Origin: Marvania coccoides
Lineage: Eukaryota; Chlorophyta; Trebouxiophyceae; Chlorellales; Chlorellaceae
Assembly (NCBI GenBank): GCA_963854735.1
Contig: OY978105.1
Span: 124,001-188,000, forward strand
Length of the DNA stretch: 64,000 bases
Reading direction: 5' to 3'
In this document: positions 33,888-44,840 of the stretch, piece by piece
Numbering within the stretch: the stretch's first letter is position 1
Layout of the letters: every line of letters begins with the position of its first letter
The notes under the pieces: model-generated
Seen by the model: the letters and a program-made list of their open reading frames with translations, nothing else
Told to the model about the DNA's origin: nothing
The model's database searches: none
Made by a program: the position numbers and the translations under genes

Positions 33888-35109
33888 AAACATTCTTGAG
33901 TTCTTACGCTGCACTTGTATATTTTCTAGTCTGTGATAGTAAGCAGCACACAATGTACACACATTCGTGATTTTTTTACTTTTACACAAACCTGTAAACC
34001 TGCATTGTTTTTATTTTTCAACAACAACCGGCCGGACGTTGTTACAGGTTAACAGCTTTGCAGACTTCTTTCTTTTGGGGTCGATTTAAAAATTACAAAC
34101 TTGGTTACTACCTTTGGTTGTTCCTGTCCTGTAATGTACTAGAAGCTTCGGAGCTCTGCCGAAAGATCTCAAATGGTAGCTTAGGGAGTTACAATTGCAT
34201 GGGCATTACAATTGCATGGGCTCAAGCAAGGATTCGTCTTCAAAGTACGTCTTTTTTATAGAAATAGGTTTCAAGGTTTCAGAATAAAGATTACTCAAAG
34301 TTGAGTGACCGCTGTAGATGGGCGGGGTGCTGGGCGGGCCAGCATTGCCCAAGCGCTAACCCCAAACCGGACGGGCCGTTTGCCGTCAGGAGAGTCCTAC
34401 TTTCCCCCCATTTTTATTCATGTCGGTCGCGCCGTTGGGGGACTCAGGAAGGCAGGGGCCAGAGCCTTACATTGTGGGCGACGGTGCGGTATCGGCATAA
34501 TGCTGTATCCGTACGCCACCAGTACCTGAGGTTGATCCCACCGGTGGAAGGGGGTACTCCGCCTTACTGTGGCGGGGTGAGTGGCACGTCGGCTTGCACC
34601 AACCTTGGTAGTAGACGTTACAACTCCAAACCTCCAAAGGTTTCTATATGAAAAAAGGTTTCTCAAAGAAAGGACGAATTTTCCTCGACGAAACAAAACA
34701 AAACAAATGAAACCGAAACCTCAAAGATTCGGCATTTTTTAACTCTCGACATCTGCTTACTCTCGGGGGAGCCTTTTCCCTTTTTCTCAACGGCGGTGCT
34801 TTAAAAGCCACGTCTAGTGCGTTTTAGACTCCCAAGGTCGAAAAAACGCCTTGCTTAAACTTTATAAACAACTGTGAGCGCATTTGCCATCCCCCCCCCG
34901 AATTAGAAGCGCATTGCCCAGCCCTCTTTCCTTAACGCCCACTCGTCTCCTTTTCCCTTCTTCAGAAACGCTCAAGCGTTCCCAGCCATGCCAATTCACT
35001 TGGAGTCCGTACTTCTGCAATCCGGGGGTCAGAATCTGCATTCCACTCACTCTGTCGCCTTCACCTCTTCAAATTCTTCATCATTCCACCACGTTTCGTC
35101 CCATGAGTG
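33888..35109. other. 1.2-kb intergenic region with GC-rich island
   Basis: AT-rich at both ends with a sharply GC-rich block at about 34300-34640 that has no convincing protein but shows hairpin potential (for example CCGCC-TTACTGT-GGCGG near 34560). A TGTAA at about 33993 may end the guanylate kinase transcript. A TATAAA at about 34861 lies upstream of the small orphan gene. No tRNA could be folded. Confidence 0.4.
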
Positions 35110-35475
35110 ATGACTGCTCAGAGGCAAACCATCAGCAGCACCCAAGGAGGCAACTCCACCATCGCTGCAGCGCTTAGGTTCGACGCCAAGGCCCAGTCAA
35201 TCCTCGTGGAGATTGGCAGCACCATCAAGAATGGCTTTGGTTTTGGAATTTCCGCCATTGTCGGGTTCTTCAAAGCCTGCATGCGGGCCGCTGTGCACTG
35301 CGCCGTAGTGATTGAGAATTCTCCGGCCTACCAAGCTGTTTGCAGTGCTCTCGACTATGCTAACCTGCAGCTGGCTTGGGAGATTGAGTGCGCCCCAGAA
35401 GACATAAAAACTTTCATCTCCATGCTGGTGGGATCGGCAGCCCTGCTCGTTATCGGGCGCAAAGTGCTCTCTTAG
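35110..35475 (+). CDS. orphan 121-aa protein with hydrophobic C-terminal tail
   Basis: Single-exon frame starting at an ATG that directly follows an in-frame stop, so the start is well bounded. The N-terminus is polar (TISSTQGGNST), the middle has a glycine/phenylalanine-rich hydrophobic stretch (NGFGFGISAIVGFF), then a helical region, and it ends with a probable membrane segment (FISMLVGSAALLVIG) followed by RKVLS. This could be a tail-anchored or small membrane protein, perhaps of an organelle; that is inference. A TATA-like element about 250 bases upstream is compatible with a separate gene. Not recognised as any family. Confidence 0.55.
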   Translation: MTAQRQTISSTQGGNSTIAAALRFDAKAQSILVEIGSTIKNGFGFGISAIVGFFKACMRAAVHCAVVIENSPAYQAVCSALDYANLQLAWEIECAPEDIKTFISMLVGSAALLVIGRKVLS

Positions 35476-35629
35476 AAATCCAATTTGTTGGTGTTTGCCT
35501 TCAAAAGAATTTAAACTGAGTAACAAAACATCAAATACATCGGGCCGCAACAAGGAAATACCGGCTGACCAACTTATATCATGCCTATCTTCATTGTCAT
35601 CATCTTTCACTGTTACTCCTCAAGCAAGC

Positions 35630-36545
35630 TCATTTAGCGCTGAGCACCTGCGTGCCTTTCCACCGAGACTGGGGCGGCACCTTGACTGCCCCACTCCCTG
35701 CCTGAGCGACCTCCACACACACCATGTCCCGCCACTCGTCATCCCCAAAGTCTGCCATCTTGGCTGCTTTTGCCACTGCACGAACACGACGAACAAAGAA
35801 AGACAAGGGATCAGAAGCCTCACTCAATAAAATGGCGCCCTTCCTTTCTTCTTCGTTGCTCCTCACCATGTGGGTTCCACACGACCGTGTCCACAAAGCC
35901 CGACTTCTCAATCTCGATCGCGGTGCGGCCGTCGTCCACGACAGCCAGCCGATCTGGAGCACCGAGATAAATGCGGTCCACCTCGCCAACAAACCGCACC
36001 GCAGGCTCGTTGTCGATGCACTCTAGCCTGGCCTGAAGATTGTCAAGGTACTTTATGCCATGAAGACCGCCAACTGCTGCAGATTCGGCGCTGCCGCGCA
36101 GCCTGAAGTAGGTGTGCAGCGCTGCTGTAAACTCGAGGGTCTCGGTGTCAGAGGGATTGTGCACAATGAGCTGCTGCTCCAAAAACCCGTCGCCCACGGT
36201 GACCCTGTTTGTGACCTCAAACGCATGGGGGAATTCTTCGTGCTGGCCTGCGGCACCGCGCAGCGTCATGCTCACCGTGTTTTCGCCCATCGACGTCACC
36301 TCCCAGTGAGAGTTGCGGGCAAACCCATGCTGAGCCTTGCATGGGCCCATGTCGCCAAATTGGGGCCAGCATATAGGGATACCGCCACGGATGGCTGTAG
36401 GCGGTTGGAAAATAGCTTGCTTGGAGACAAACAGGAGCTCCTCTTCGCCAGGGGTCTTCCAGCTTGTGACGTGTGCTCCGTGCTGGTAGACGGTGGCGGT
36501 AAATCCGCCTTCGCTTGTAATCACCACTTTCGGAAGTTCAGCCAT
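35630..36545 (-). CDS. glucose-6-phosphate 1-epimerase (aldose 1-epimerase family)
   Basis: Interconverts alpha and beta anomers of glucose 6-phosphate. 274 aa from exons 36545-35867 and 35775-35630 (phase 1, GTGAGG donor). Landmarks are GAHVTSWKTPGEEELLFVS, AIRGGIPICWPQFG, the first catalytic His region CKAQHGFARNSHWEV, LHTYFRL with the second conserved His, DRIYLG, and near the end DFGDDEWRDMVCVEVAQAG that contains the conserved acidic residue. The C-terminus WKGTQVLSAK is typical. No transit peptide is visible, so the enzyme is probably cytosolic. The ATG at 36545 matches family starts. Confidence 0.92.
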
Positions 36546-36798
36546 CGGTATATCTCTGTGCTGTAAAATGAAGAAGATTGAATGTGTAATTTTATGATTT
36601 GTCTCCGCACTTGTCGCAACGTCACCCCGCTGCGCTGCACTTGAAAGATTCCCCTTAATTCATGTTTTTTTTATCTTTAAAGGGATTACAATCGACACTT
36701 CGTGTTGAGCTGAGCTGCTGCCCAACATTTCATAACTCGATAATTATCTACGTCTTGCAGCCCACCCCCAAATAATTTTTTATAATAAGAGTGATACC

Positions 36799-37261
36799 AT
36801 GTTGGCAGCAGCTCGCCAGGCGGTGCGGAGGGCCGTGTCCGAGTCCGCTCGCAAATTCCAGACCTCGGCTGTTGCTCGTGGGGGTCTCAACGAGGTGCGT
36901 TGAATGTTCAGAACCAATGCATTGAGCACATTTCATCGATGAAATTTGTCGCTCTGAACGCTGCTGCCCATCATCTCTCGCATTTGTCAACCCATTTTTC
37001 CATTATTATTGCCTGCAGCCCGAGTATGTGCACGCCAAGGAGATGTACAACATCATGGGAATGAAGAACCGCAAGCTGAAGTTCGGGCTTGGCGTATTTG
37101 GCACGGTCTTCCTGGGCTCTGCTATTCCTTGGGCAAGTCGATAAGCGCGCTCCGCCATTCGTCAATAATAATGTCCTGCGTGACGTGATCTGACCCGCCG
37201 CCCATTGACTTTGTGTGTGCAGGTCGCGTGCGAGGTCCAGTTCGCCAGGGCCAAGGGCTAA
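36799..37261 (+). CDS. COX7C-like cytochrome c oxidase subunit
   Basis: Small protein of 82 aa from exons 36799-36894, 37019-37132 and 37223-37261. The N-terminus is a mitochondrial presequence (AARQAVRRAVSESARKFQTSAVARGG). The mature part has one membrane helix with the pattern of COX7C: NRKLKFGLGVFGTVFLGSAIPW, then a short matrix or intermembrane tail ACEVQFARAKG. COX7C sits in the inner membrane at the edge of complex IV. The second intron (37133-37222) has a GCAAGT donor; the next GT breaks agreement with the helix end. Identification depends on length, topology and a few residues, so it could be another small respiratory subunit. Confidence 0.6.
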
Positions 37262-37442
37262 AGGCGAGGATTTCAACAATTTCCGCCGCTGGATGGTTTT
37301 GCCTGCTGGGTCTGTGAGGGTTCTTGTATTTTCTCTTTGATATTTTTGCTCTTGTAACATTACATCTGATTCAATTTCGTCGGGCGAGAGGAGTTCTACC
37401 AGTGCAGCAGGTGTTATTTTGTTGGGGGGGGCAGTAGAATCA

Positions 37443-38135
37443 TTAGCCCTTAAATTCTTGTTTGGCTTTGGAGATGAAATCCTCTACGACTTTCCGCGCC
37501 ACTGCCTCGTTGGGTGCTCGCTCCAACTCCGTCCCTGCATCACAAAATAGCATGCTGCTCAGCAATTGCTGGTTTCCCCCCCTCATTTTCAACAGACGTG
37601 CTTCTTCCTCACCCAGCATGAGGCCTGGCCTGCCATCGCTCGTCAAAGCCACGAGCGTGGGGATTCCTGATATCTTCAGCACTGGGTCTGTCCGCAAAGG
37701 GTGCGCTGGACTCCTCCATTCAGCAGCAGCACCGATGTTTATTTCGAGCAGCGCAAGCCCCGCAGCTGCAATGGCTGCGCGGGTGGGAGGCACCCCTCGG
37801 ACGCAGTCCGGGCACCAGTCACCTGTGCGCAAAGGCGGTTTGAATTTCTATATAAAGATTGGAGGAATCGGCGGGGAATTTCTAAAGGAATTGTTCTAAA
37901 ATAAAATAGAGAGGTCTTAAATTTTTAAAATCATAAAATATATGTTGTTGTTGTAGGTGGTGTGCTTGAGGTTTTAAATATTTGCCCTGGCCGGGCCTGA
38001 TAAGTATTGTCTGTCGAATTATATATGAGGGGGCGTGGTGTGAAACGCACCTTTGAAAAGCACAAAGCGTGGTGCCGGTTTGTTAGCAAATGCTGCTAGC
38101 TGGGACCTGACGAATGTCAGATCGAAAGAACTCAT
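37443..38135 (-). CDS. TXNDC17/TRP14-like thioredoxin-fold protein
   Basis: 154-aa thioredoxin-like protein with the active site WCPDC, diagnostic of the TRP14 (TXNDC17) family, cytosolic reductases of small disulfides and cystine. Exon 1 (38135-38051) encodes SSFDLTFVRSQL to FVLFK; exon 2 (37822-37443) starts GDWCPDCVRGVPP. The junction is phase 1 with a GTGCGT donor. The cis-proline strand ISGIPTLVALTSDG is present. Compared with animal homologues it has an insertion around LEINIGAAAEWRSPAHPLR and an extended C-terminus with a helix ending SKAKQEFKG. No targeting signal is visible. Confidence 0.85.
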
Positions 38136-38463
38136 CGTTTACAAGTTGGAAAAATCTAGTGATTGATCACTTCAACGAGAATACCAAATGGCTGTATGAC
38201 CCTTTCGACGCCTGGAGCAGCTCTTCATACGTTGTAATGAATGATAATTCAAGAATTTAATTTAACGCACATGGTGAAATCAAGATGAAAGTTATTCGGC
38301 GAGAAACAAAACTTTAAAAAAAAACCCACTTTTCAAAGCATTCAACCCCATATTTATATATATAATTATTGGGAAAATCATGGTATTCAGAAAGGTGCGA
38401 AGATTCTTACTTTTACTCTTCCTCACAAACTAAAATTTAGAAAATTTAACTTTTCAAAAAATT
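38136..38463. other. divergent promoter region
   Basis: AT-rich spacer between the TRP14-like gene (-) and the SETD9-like gene (+). Contains A and T runs near 38315-38365; no specific motif. Confidence 0.5.
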
Positions 38464-39814
38464 ATGCAGGTGCTCGATGTGCTGTCCCTGAGGGCTGTGC
38501 GCAATCGGCTAGACAAAAGGAAACTTCAAGAGGAGCTAGATTTGCATCGGCTTTTCCTTCTGACCTCTGCCCACTCCCGCTGGCAGCAAGGTTTGTGCTG
38601 CTGCCAGCGTCTCATTTCTGCGCTTGGATTTTTTTTTATAATTTTAAATATCCCCCCCCAAAAAACACCCTGTGCAGGCACAAATCTGCACGCTGCCAGC
38701 GAGGGCGTTGCAGCTGCTCTGGACGCCGAGGCACGGCAGCTTGGTCCAGCGGGGCTCAAGGCAGCTGTGGCTGCCTCCCTCAGTCGACAGATCGTTGACG
38801 CAGTCCAAAGCCTTCATGCGACCGTTTCAAGCCCGCAGGTCGACGATGCAGCTCCAGCGCGCAGCCTGGCAGCAGCTCAATCAGTAACTCCACCCAGCAC
38901 CGACCAACAGGCACCGCCACTGTCTGGCCTGGGTGCTGCTATGGCCGCTGGAGAGTCAACACCTTCTTCTCTGGATTCATCCTTGCCGCAGCAGCCCAGC
39001 TGTCATGTTCCTTTTTCCCAAATTTCCGATGCATTCCTGTCAGCAGCTGGGTTCTCTCTTCACGTGCAGCCATCCACGGTGGGCCACTCGGAGGCTGGGG
39101 ATGGCCTTTTCATTCGAGGGGGAGTTGGTATTGGACAGCTTGTGGCGCTTTACCCTGGCATAGCGTACCCCCCGCTGTACCACCGCAACATCCCAGGGTA
39201 CCCCCTCATTGCGCGCTCAAATCCGTTCCTTCTGTCGCGATTTGACGGCGTGGTGTTCGATGCCAAGCCGTGGGGGCGTGGGAGGGAGGCCGGGCCGACG
39301 CCATGGCTCGCGGAACAGCCTCAAAATGATGCTGAAGCGGCGCTGGGGTGGCTGGAGGTGAGTTGCTGGTTGCATGGGGGCCATCCATACCTGGTTTTCA
39401 CTTGCAACGTCAATTTCCCTCATTTCCTTCTGTTATTGATGAGCTTGTATTTCCCCATGCAAACAGGGCAGGCACCCGATGGCTTTGGCTCATTGGGCCA
39501 ACCACCCGCCTGCCGGCACCGCTCCCAATGTTGTGGTGGCTGCATTGGACTGGGATCCCACGCTTCTAGGCTTGCGAGAGGATCTGACACTCAGAGCGTA
39601 CGTGCCGGTGATCGAATTCGCGCCTGAAGGGGCATCATCAACCTTTCCGCCAGGCTCAAAAACGCCAGTTCCATGCGTTGCCCTGGTGGCGCTGCGCCCG
39701 CTGCTGAATGAAGAGATATTTTTGAATTATAGGTTGAATCCTAACGCGCCTGGGGGCTTGCCACCTTGGTATGTGCCGGTGGACAAGGAGGAAGACGAGC
39801 GGCGGTGGAAATAA
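38464..39814 (+). CDS. SETD9-like SET-domain methyltransferase
   Basis: 384 aa from exons 38464-38590, 38678-39357 and 39467-39814 (phases 1 and 0). The N-terminal half is helical and low complexity. The SET domain starts near GDGLFIRGGVGIGQLVALYPGI, has NPFLLSRFDGVVFDAKPWG, the cofactor-pocket segment HPMALAHWANHPP in place of the usual NHSC, PNVVVAALDW, and ends VALVALRPLLNEEIFLNYRLNP with the conserved tyrosine. This order and the long IARSNPF/FDGV segment match animal SETD9, a poorly characterised member. Methyltransferase activity is inferred; the target is unknown. C-terminus is acidic and charged. Confidence 0.85.
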
Positions 39815-40261
39815 AAATAATATCGAAATCAAAACAAAAACAATGGCCGGGTTTTGTTTTTAGTTTTTATTTTCCAAAATGTTTTTATTTTTCCTTCCGT
39901 TTTCTCTTCCGTTTTGTTTTGTTTTGTGGTCCAACGTCAATTTTTAGTGTTTGGTTTAAAATTAAATTATTGAAGACTATACAAAACAAGCAAATCTTTG
40001 CCCGAATTTTCGGTGGACATAAAAATAGAAGAAATGGAAAATTGAAGCGAAAACAAACAATGGAGCCAGAGAGTGGTGGTCGGATTTCCCAACGGAAAAA
40101 GCAATGGACAATTTATTTATTTTCAAAAAAAGAAATCACTGTGCGTTACTAAATTTTCCTTATACTAGCAAAATTCAACTATAATCCTAAACATGTCAAG
40201 TTAAATAAATAAATAATAATAACGAGTTTGTCGTTTCTCGGAGTCCCGCTTGGGGGTTATT
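39815..40261. other. convergent intergenic, A/T-rich
   Basis: Spacer between convergent SETD9-like and TRP-like genes. Strongly strand-asymmetric T- and A-runs (AAAACAAAAACAA at 39830, GTTTTGTTTTGTTTTGTG at 39914). These could form hairpins but have no known function. Confidence 0.5.
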
Positions 40262-43200
40262 TCACAGCGACTTCCAAAACTTGTCAAACACGGCGTTGTG
40301 GTCGGTTTTAGCGGTGTTGGCGTCGGCCTTGCGCAGGGCGGCCTGCGCGCTGGCGGGCACCACCTGGTTTGTGAAAACCAGATTTTGCGGCTGCGGCTGC
40401 AGCTGCGGCTGTGGCGGCGCCGCCACCCTCCGACTGCTCCCCTGCGGCTCGTCCTCCAGCTGCATCTTCTTCGAGGAAGAAGAGGGAGGCAACGGCACCG
40501 GGGCCCTCCCCCTGATGCTCCTGCTGGTCATCGGCGGGGGAGAGCCCAGCTGCGAGTCGGTCTCCTCCTCGATGGCCGGGAAAGATCCGTTCCCACGGGA
40601 CGATCGGCTGCCCGTCCGCAGGTCTGCCAGCCCAGGCACCATGTACGCCTGCTCCGGCGGCGCAAGGTAGGGGCTGCTGCCGTTGGGCTCGCCCTCCGAG
40701 GAGTCCGCCTCCTTGCCGTCCCCTGCCGACATGACGCTGTCCGCATAGTACTTGCCGCTCATGCCTATGTCGCTCATGCCAGCTAGGCTGCCGGTGTGGC
40801 TAAGCGCGCGGCGGGCGCGGCGGTGCGACGACTTGCGCGGCGAGGGCGGGCGGCAGGAGCACGCAGGGATGACCACCTCCATGAAGGCGTGTACGATGAT
40901 GAGCATGCGGTTGATGAGGTACGAGAAGAAACCCACGCACTGCACCGCGATGAGCCCAATGCCAAGGGCGTCAACAGTGGTGAAGTCGGCGGCGTCGGTG
41001 GCCACTGAGAGAATGAGCACCATTGCAAACACCGCGACGTCCAGCAGGGCGACCCAGTACTCGAGCGCCATCTCGTCGCGCCGGGAGTAGGGCACGGCAA
41101 AGCGTAGATAGGCAAGGTAGGCCACGCTGATGCCCAGCACGGTGCCAGCCTGGGCTTCCGGCCACTTGCCGAGGCCGCCGATGGCCAGGCCATACCCGCA
41201 CATGCGCGCCAGCGACACGATGACGCCGTACGCCTGGAAGCCAGAGCGCCGGACCTTGTGCTTGCCGCAGGACATCATGGGCTTCTCCTCCAGCGCCACC
41301 ACTTTGCGGCGGGAGGAGGAGGAGCGGGGGACGTCGCCGCCGTAGTTGCTGGCGGCGCCGCTTTGCGAGGAGTGGTCGGAGGCGGAGGAGGTGTGCACGC
41401 GGCGTAGGCTCATTCCAGGGTTGTTTGAGGGTATCTTGCGGCGCTGGAACAGCGGGCCTGCATTCAAATATATATCAAACAAAAACTAGTTAATTCTCAG
41501 TAGTATAAATACAAAATCAAAGGAACAGTTTCTTCAAAATTGTATTACCTCTGCAGTCTTCAAACAGGGGCCCCCACCGGAAGACAAACTCGTTCTTGCG
41601 GGAGGGGTCAGCGGGGCGCCACTTCCCGCGGTTGAGGCTCATGCCCATCCAGCCGCCCACCACCATCAGGTCCCATTTGGAGTGTTCGCTGGGGTCGTTG
41701 GCATTGGCGCGGCTGGACAGCAGGTACACTGCCTTGCGCTTGCGGTACACCATGGCCGCGATGCCAATGTAGGACACCAGCAGGAACAGCACGGGGACGC
41801 ACACCACCACCGCGATGCCCACCACCAGGGGCACCACGTCACCCGCGCTGCTAAACAGGCCCGCGCCAGCGTAGGACAGGGCCGTCAGCGCCATCATGAG
41901 CACCATCATCTGGATGCGGGGAATGTATATCACGCCAGGCATCTCCCCCTCGCAGCACCGCACCATCATCCAGCCGCACAGGCCTAGCAGGAGGGAGGCC
42001 ACCAGCAGGCAGCCCAGCCAGAAGCCCACCTTCTCCAGCGTGATGTACACCGACTCCCCAGGCTCTTTGGAATTGTCAGACACAGGCTGCGAGGCGGACT
42101 TGACGATGTGCATGACCTTGCCGCCAGCGTCGGCACCGTCCACCACTACGAGCGAGCCTGAACCGGAGGTGGCAAAGGTGGAGTAGACGATGTAGCGGTT
42201 TTCGGGGTTGGCCATGGAGGCGTTGACGATCTGGCGCAGGGAACGAAGGCGGTGGGGGGCAGCATGGCGCTCTTCAACTCCAGCAGCAACGGACCACGAC
42301 ATCAATAACCGCCGGTTGTTATTGTTATTGTTGCTGCCGCCGTCATTGTTATTGTTGCTGCCGCCGTCATTGTTATTGCTGCTGCCGCTGTCATTGTTAT
42401 TGTTGCCGCCGCCGTCATTGTTGCCGCCGCCGTCATTGTTGCCGCCGTCGTTATTATTGTTGTTATTATTGCCGCCATTATTGTTTTTGTTATTATTATT
42501 ATTGCCGCCGTCGTTATTGTCATTGTTGCCGCCTCCACCGCCACCACCGCCACCATTGTTGTTGCCGCCGTCGTCATTGTTGTTTGAGACAGCAGTGCTG
42601 GGATCGACTGGAAGCTCAGCCGGAAGCTCAACAACTGGGGCTTCAATGGTGAGAGGGGACTCCGTGACGGCGTTGATACTGGCGTTGAAATCAGTGGGTG
42701 CAGCCGGCGAAGTCGGCGCAGCAGGAGGTGGAAAGACGACGGAAACGTTGCCACCACGGTCGACAAAACCAGAGGTACAGCAGGTCATGTCGTTGCGCTG
42801 CTGCCACTCTGACTGTCCCTTTAAGAAGCACTGGTTCTGCACGGCCGAGAGCGTCCAGATGTAGCAACTGGGGTTCGCCAAGCAGGCATTGCAGCACTCT
42901 GCCGTATCATTTGTTGCAAAGCTCGCGTTGGCCAGGTCCCCGCCGAAAAAGTCGGTGTTCAACAAGAAGGCACAGGTATTTGGCTCGGCAGGTGGAGCGG
43001 GCGCAGCAGTTGGGGTCACTGCCGTCGAGTTGGCAGCTTCTGGAGAGGGCGCCGGGGCTGCAGGGGCAACAGTTGGCGGGCTGGCAGGTGCCGTGGGAGT
43101 CGCAGGTTTGGGGCTAGCAAGGGGCGGCGACATCACGGGCGCAGTGGTGGCGTTCTCCAGACCTACTCAGTGAAAGAAAATAATAAAATTTAAGCAAAGG

Positions 43201-44619
43201 GAAACAAAGATGGCAGCACAAAGAAAATTTGGAAAAAACAGAAAAAACTTACTGTCAATGTAGTTGACAAAGGCGGTGTTCTGGGAGTTGAGCAGCACCT
43301 GGGCGTTGCTCTCAAACCTGGTTGCCGAGGTGGTGAGGTTGCGGGTGACGCCGTTGACGGCGCTGCTGTCTGTCCACTCCCAGGGCAGGTTCTGCTGGAA
43401 GTCTGACCAGGCAAAAATGTCAGACAGCGTGCGGTAGTTGGCAGGCATCATAGGGGTGGACATGAGGCCGGTGAGGTGCAGCCTTTGCGCCCACAGCACA
43501 AAGCCGAGGGCGCCGTACCCCAGCGACCCCGCTGTGGCCCAGGGCTGCACCGACGACACGATGAACGAAGTGGCCCACGACGCCAGCACGACGCCAGCGA
43601 ACACGGCGGTCAGGACGAGACCTGCGGTGCGGATGCCTCCCACCTTGGGCTTGTACTGTGCCAACGCCTCTGCAGCGCCGTTGGACATGCCCTTGGAGGT
43701 GGACGTCACGCCGGCAGGCACGGTGACCGAGATTAGCGCGGCGATTTCCTCGTCGTCGGGGTACACCATGAGGTAGATGCGTCCCTGCTCCCGTTCGTAC
43801 ACCACGTCGTACCGTACAGACCCAGTGACGTTGAACAGCTTCAGGGGGTTGGCTTCGTTCACGCGCTCCCCAAAGTCAATGAGGAAAGGCAGCTCCGCGT
43901 CGTTGGTTTCGACGTACGCAGAGTTGAAGGTTATGGTGACGGGGAGCAGCTCACCCGTCATCTGGTTGAGGCAGTTGGGCATCAGCCGTACGGGGACCAG
44001 GCTGTCCTCGGTAGACACGGTGGAATTGCCGTCGGAGGTCACCGTGAGCGTTGCGTTGACGACGATGGTGAGGTCGGTCGGGGTGCAGGCAGTGGTGGAG
44101 TCGGGCGTGGCCGACCCGGGAATGAAAAAGCCAATGCCGTCGTTGGGCCAAAGGTCGTTGCTTTTTATGGTTGGAAGGCTGCTGTTCACCTGTGGAAGAG
44201 AGGTGATGAAGAAGAGGTGAGAGGGCGAGGTTGGGAAGTATTTTTTAAAGAGATGCCATCTGGGTGGGGGGAAACGTGAATGACACTGTTAATGCCAATG
44301 TGCTTACCCCACTGCTGTCAATTTGGATGGACTGAGCTGTCTGAGGGACTGCCAGGGGAAATGAGCCAGCGACGACACGCACGGCCACCGAGTTGATTTT
44401 CGCGTCCTTGCCAGAGTTCAAAATTTGGAGGCGCACGGGGTAGGCATCGCTGTTTTGGCCCGCATTGGCCTTGACGTTGATGAACGTTTCGGGCTGTTGG
44501 CCTGGCACGAACTCGTGGCTCACATCACCCACAGTAACATTCACAACTTCAAGCTGCGCCGCTTGCACTCCGTGGGCCAGCACCGCCAACGCCAGCATCA
44601 ACATCAGTTTGGAACACAT
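40262..44619 (-). CDS. large TRP/FLC-like multi-pass membrane protein with PAN domain
   Basis: About 1,352 aa from exons 44619-44308, 44189-43253, 43162-41549 and 41457-40262. A signal peptide (LMLMLALAVLAHGVQA) leads into a beta-rich ectodomain. A membrane helix lies at about residues 292-315, then the motif MPANYRTLSDIFAWSDFQQNLPWEW, which resembles the loop of fungal FLC/Pkd2 TRP-like proteins. Next comes a Pro/Thr linker, a PAN/apple-like domain (about 478-545: CAFLLN, CCNACLANPSCYIW, CFLKG), an Asn/Gly/Asp repeat, and a cluster of helices (GFWLGCLLVASLLLGLCGW, VPLVVGIAVVVCVPVLFLL and others) with a polar Ser-rich tail. Channel or lipid-transport roles are known for relatives; here it is inference. 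The third exon acceptor could be 43164/43165 or a few bases away. Confidence 0.6.
42305..42585. repeat. in-frame Asn/Gly/Asp/Ser-coding minisatellite
   Basis: Imperfect repeat of about 15-30 bases (plus-strand unit like TTGTTATTGTTGCTGCCGCCG) inside the TRP-like gene, coding on the minus strand for runs such as NNNNDGGSNNNNDGG. Unit number is likely to vary between strains. Confidence 0.85.
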
Positions 44620-44840
44620 GCTGAAATAACCCAGCTGCAGATCCTCGATCTTCTGAAGCCAAATTCGTTAGATGCTGCACTTCAACTTTTAGTTAGTCCC
44701 AAAAGATTGAATCTTTCATCGAAACAGGGGCTGGACTGACCGAATATACATTAAATAAAATAATTAATGGCTTGTATGGGGGAAATGGAGGTCACTGCGG
44801 TTGACGCGTTTGCGGACACAAAATTGAAATATAGGTGAAA

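Noticed and set aside
34555..34580. tRNA anticodon-like stem-loop
   Set aside because: Five-base stem and seven-base loop are present, but no flanking D arm, T arm or acceptor stem.
39830..39930. A/T-run inverted repeats as a transposon end
   Set aside because: The runs are simple-sequence, with no target duplication, no coding capacity and no second copy in the window.
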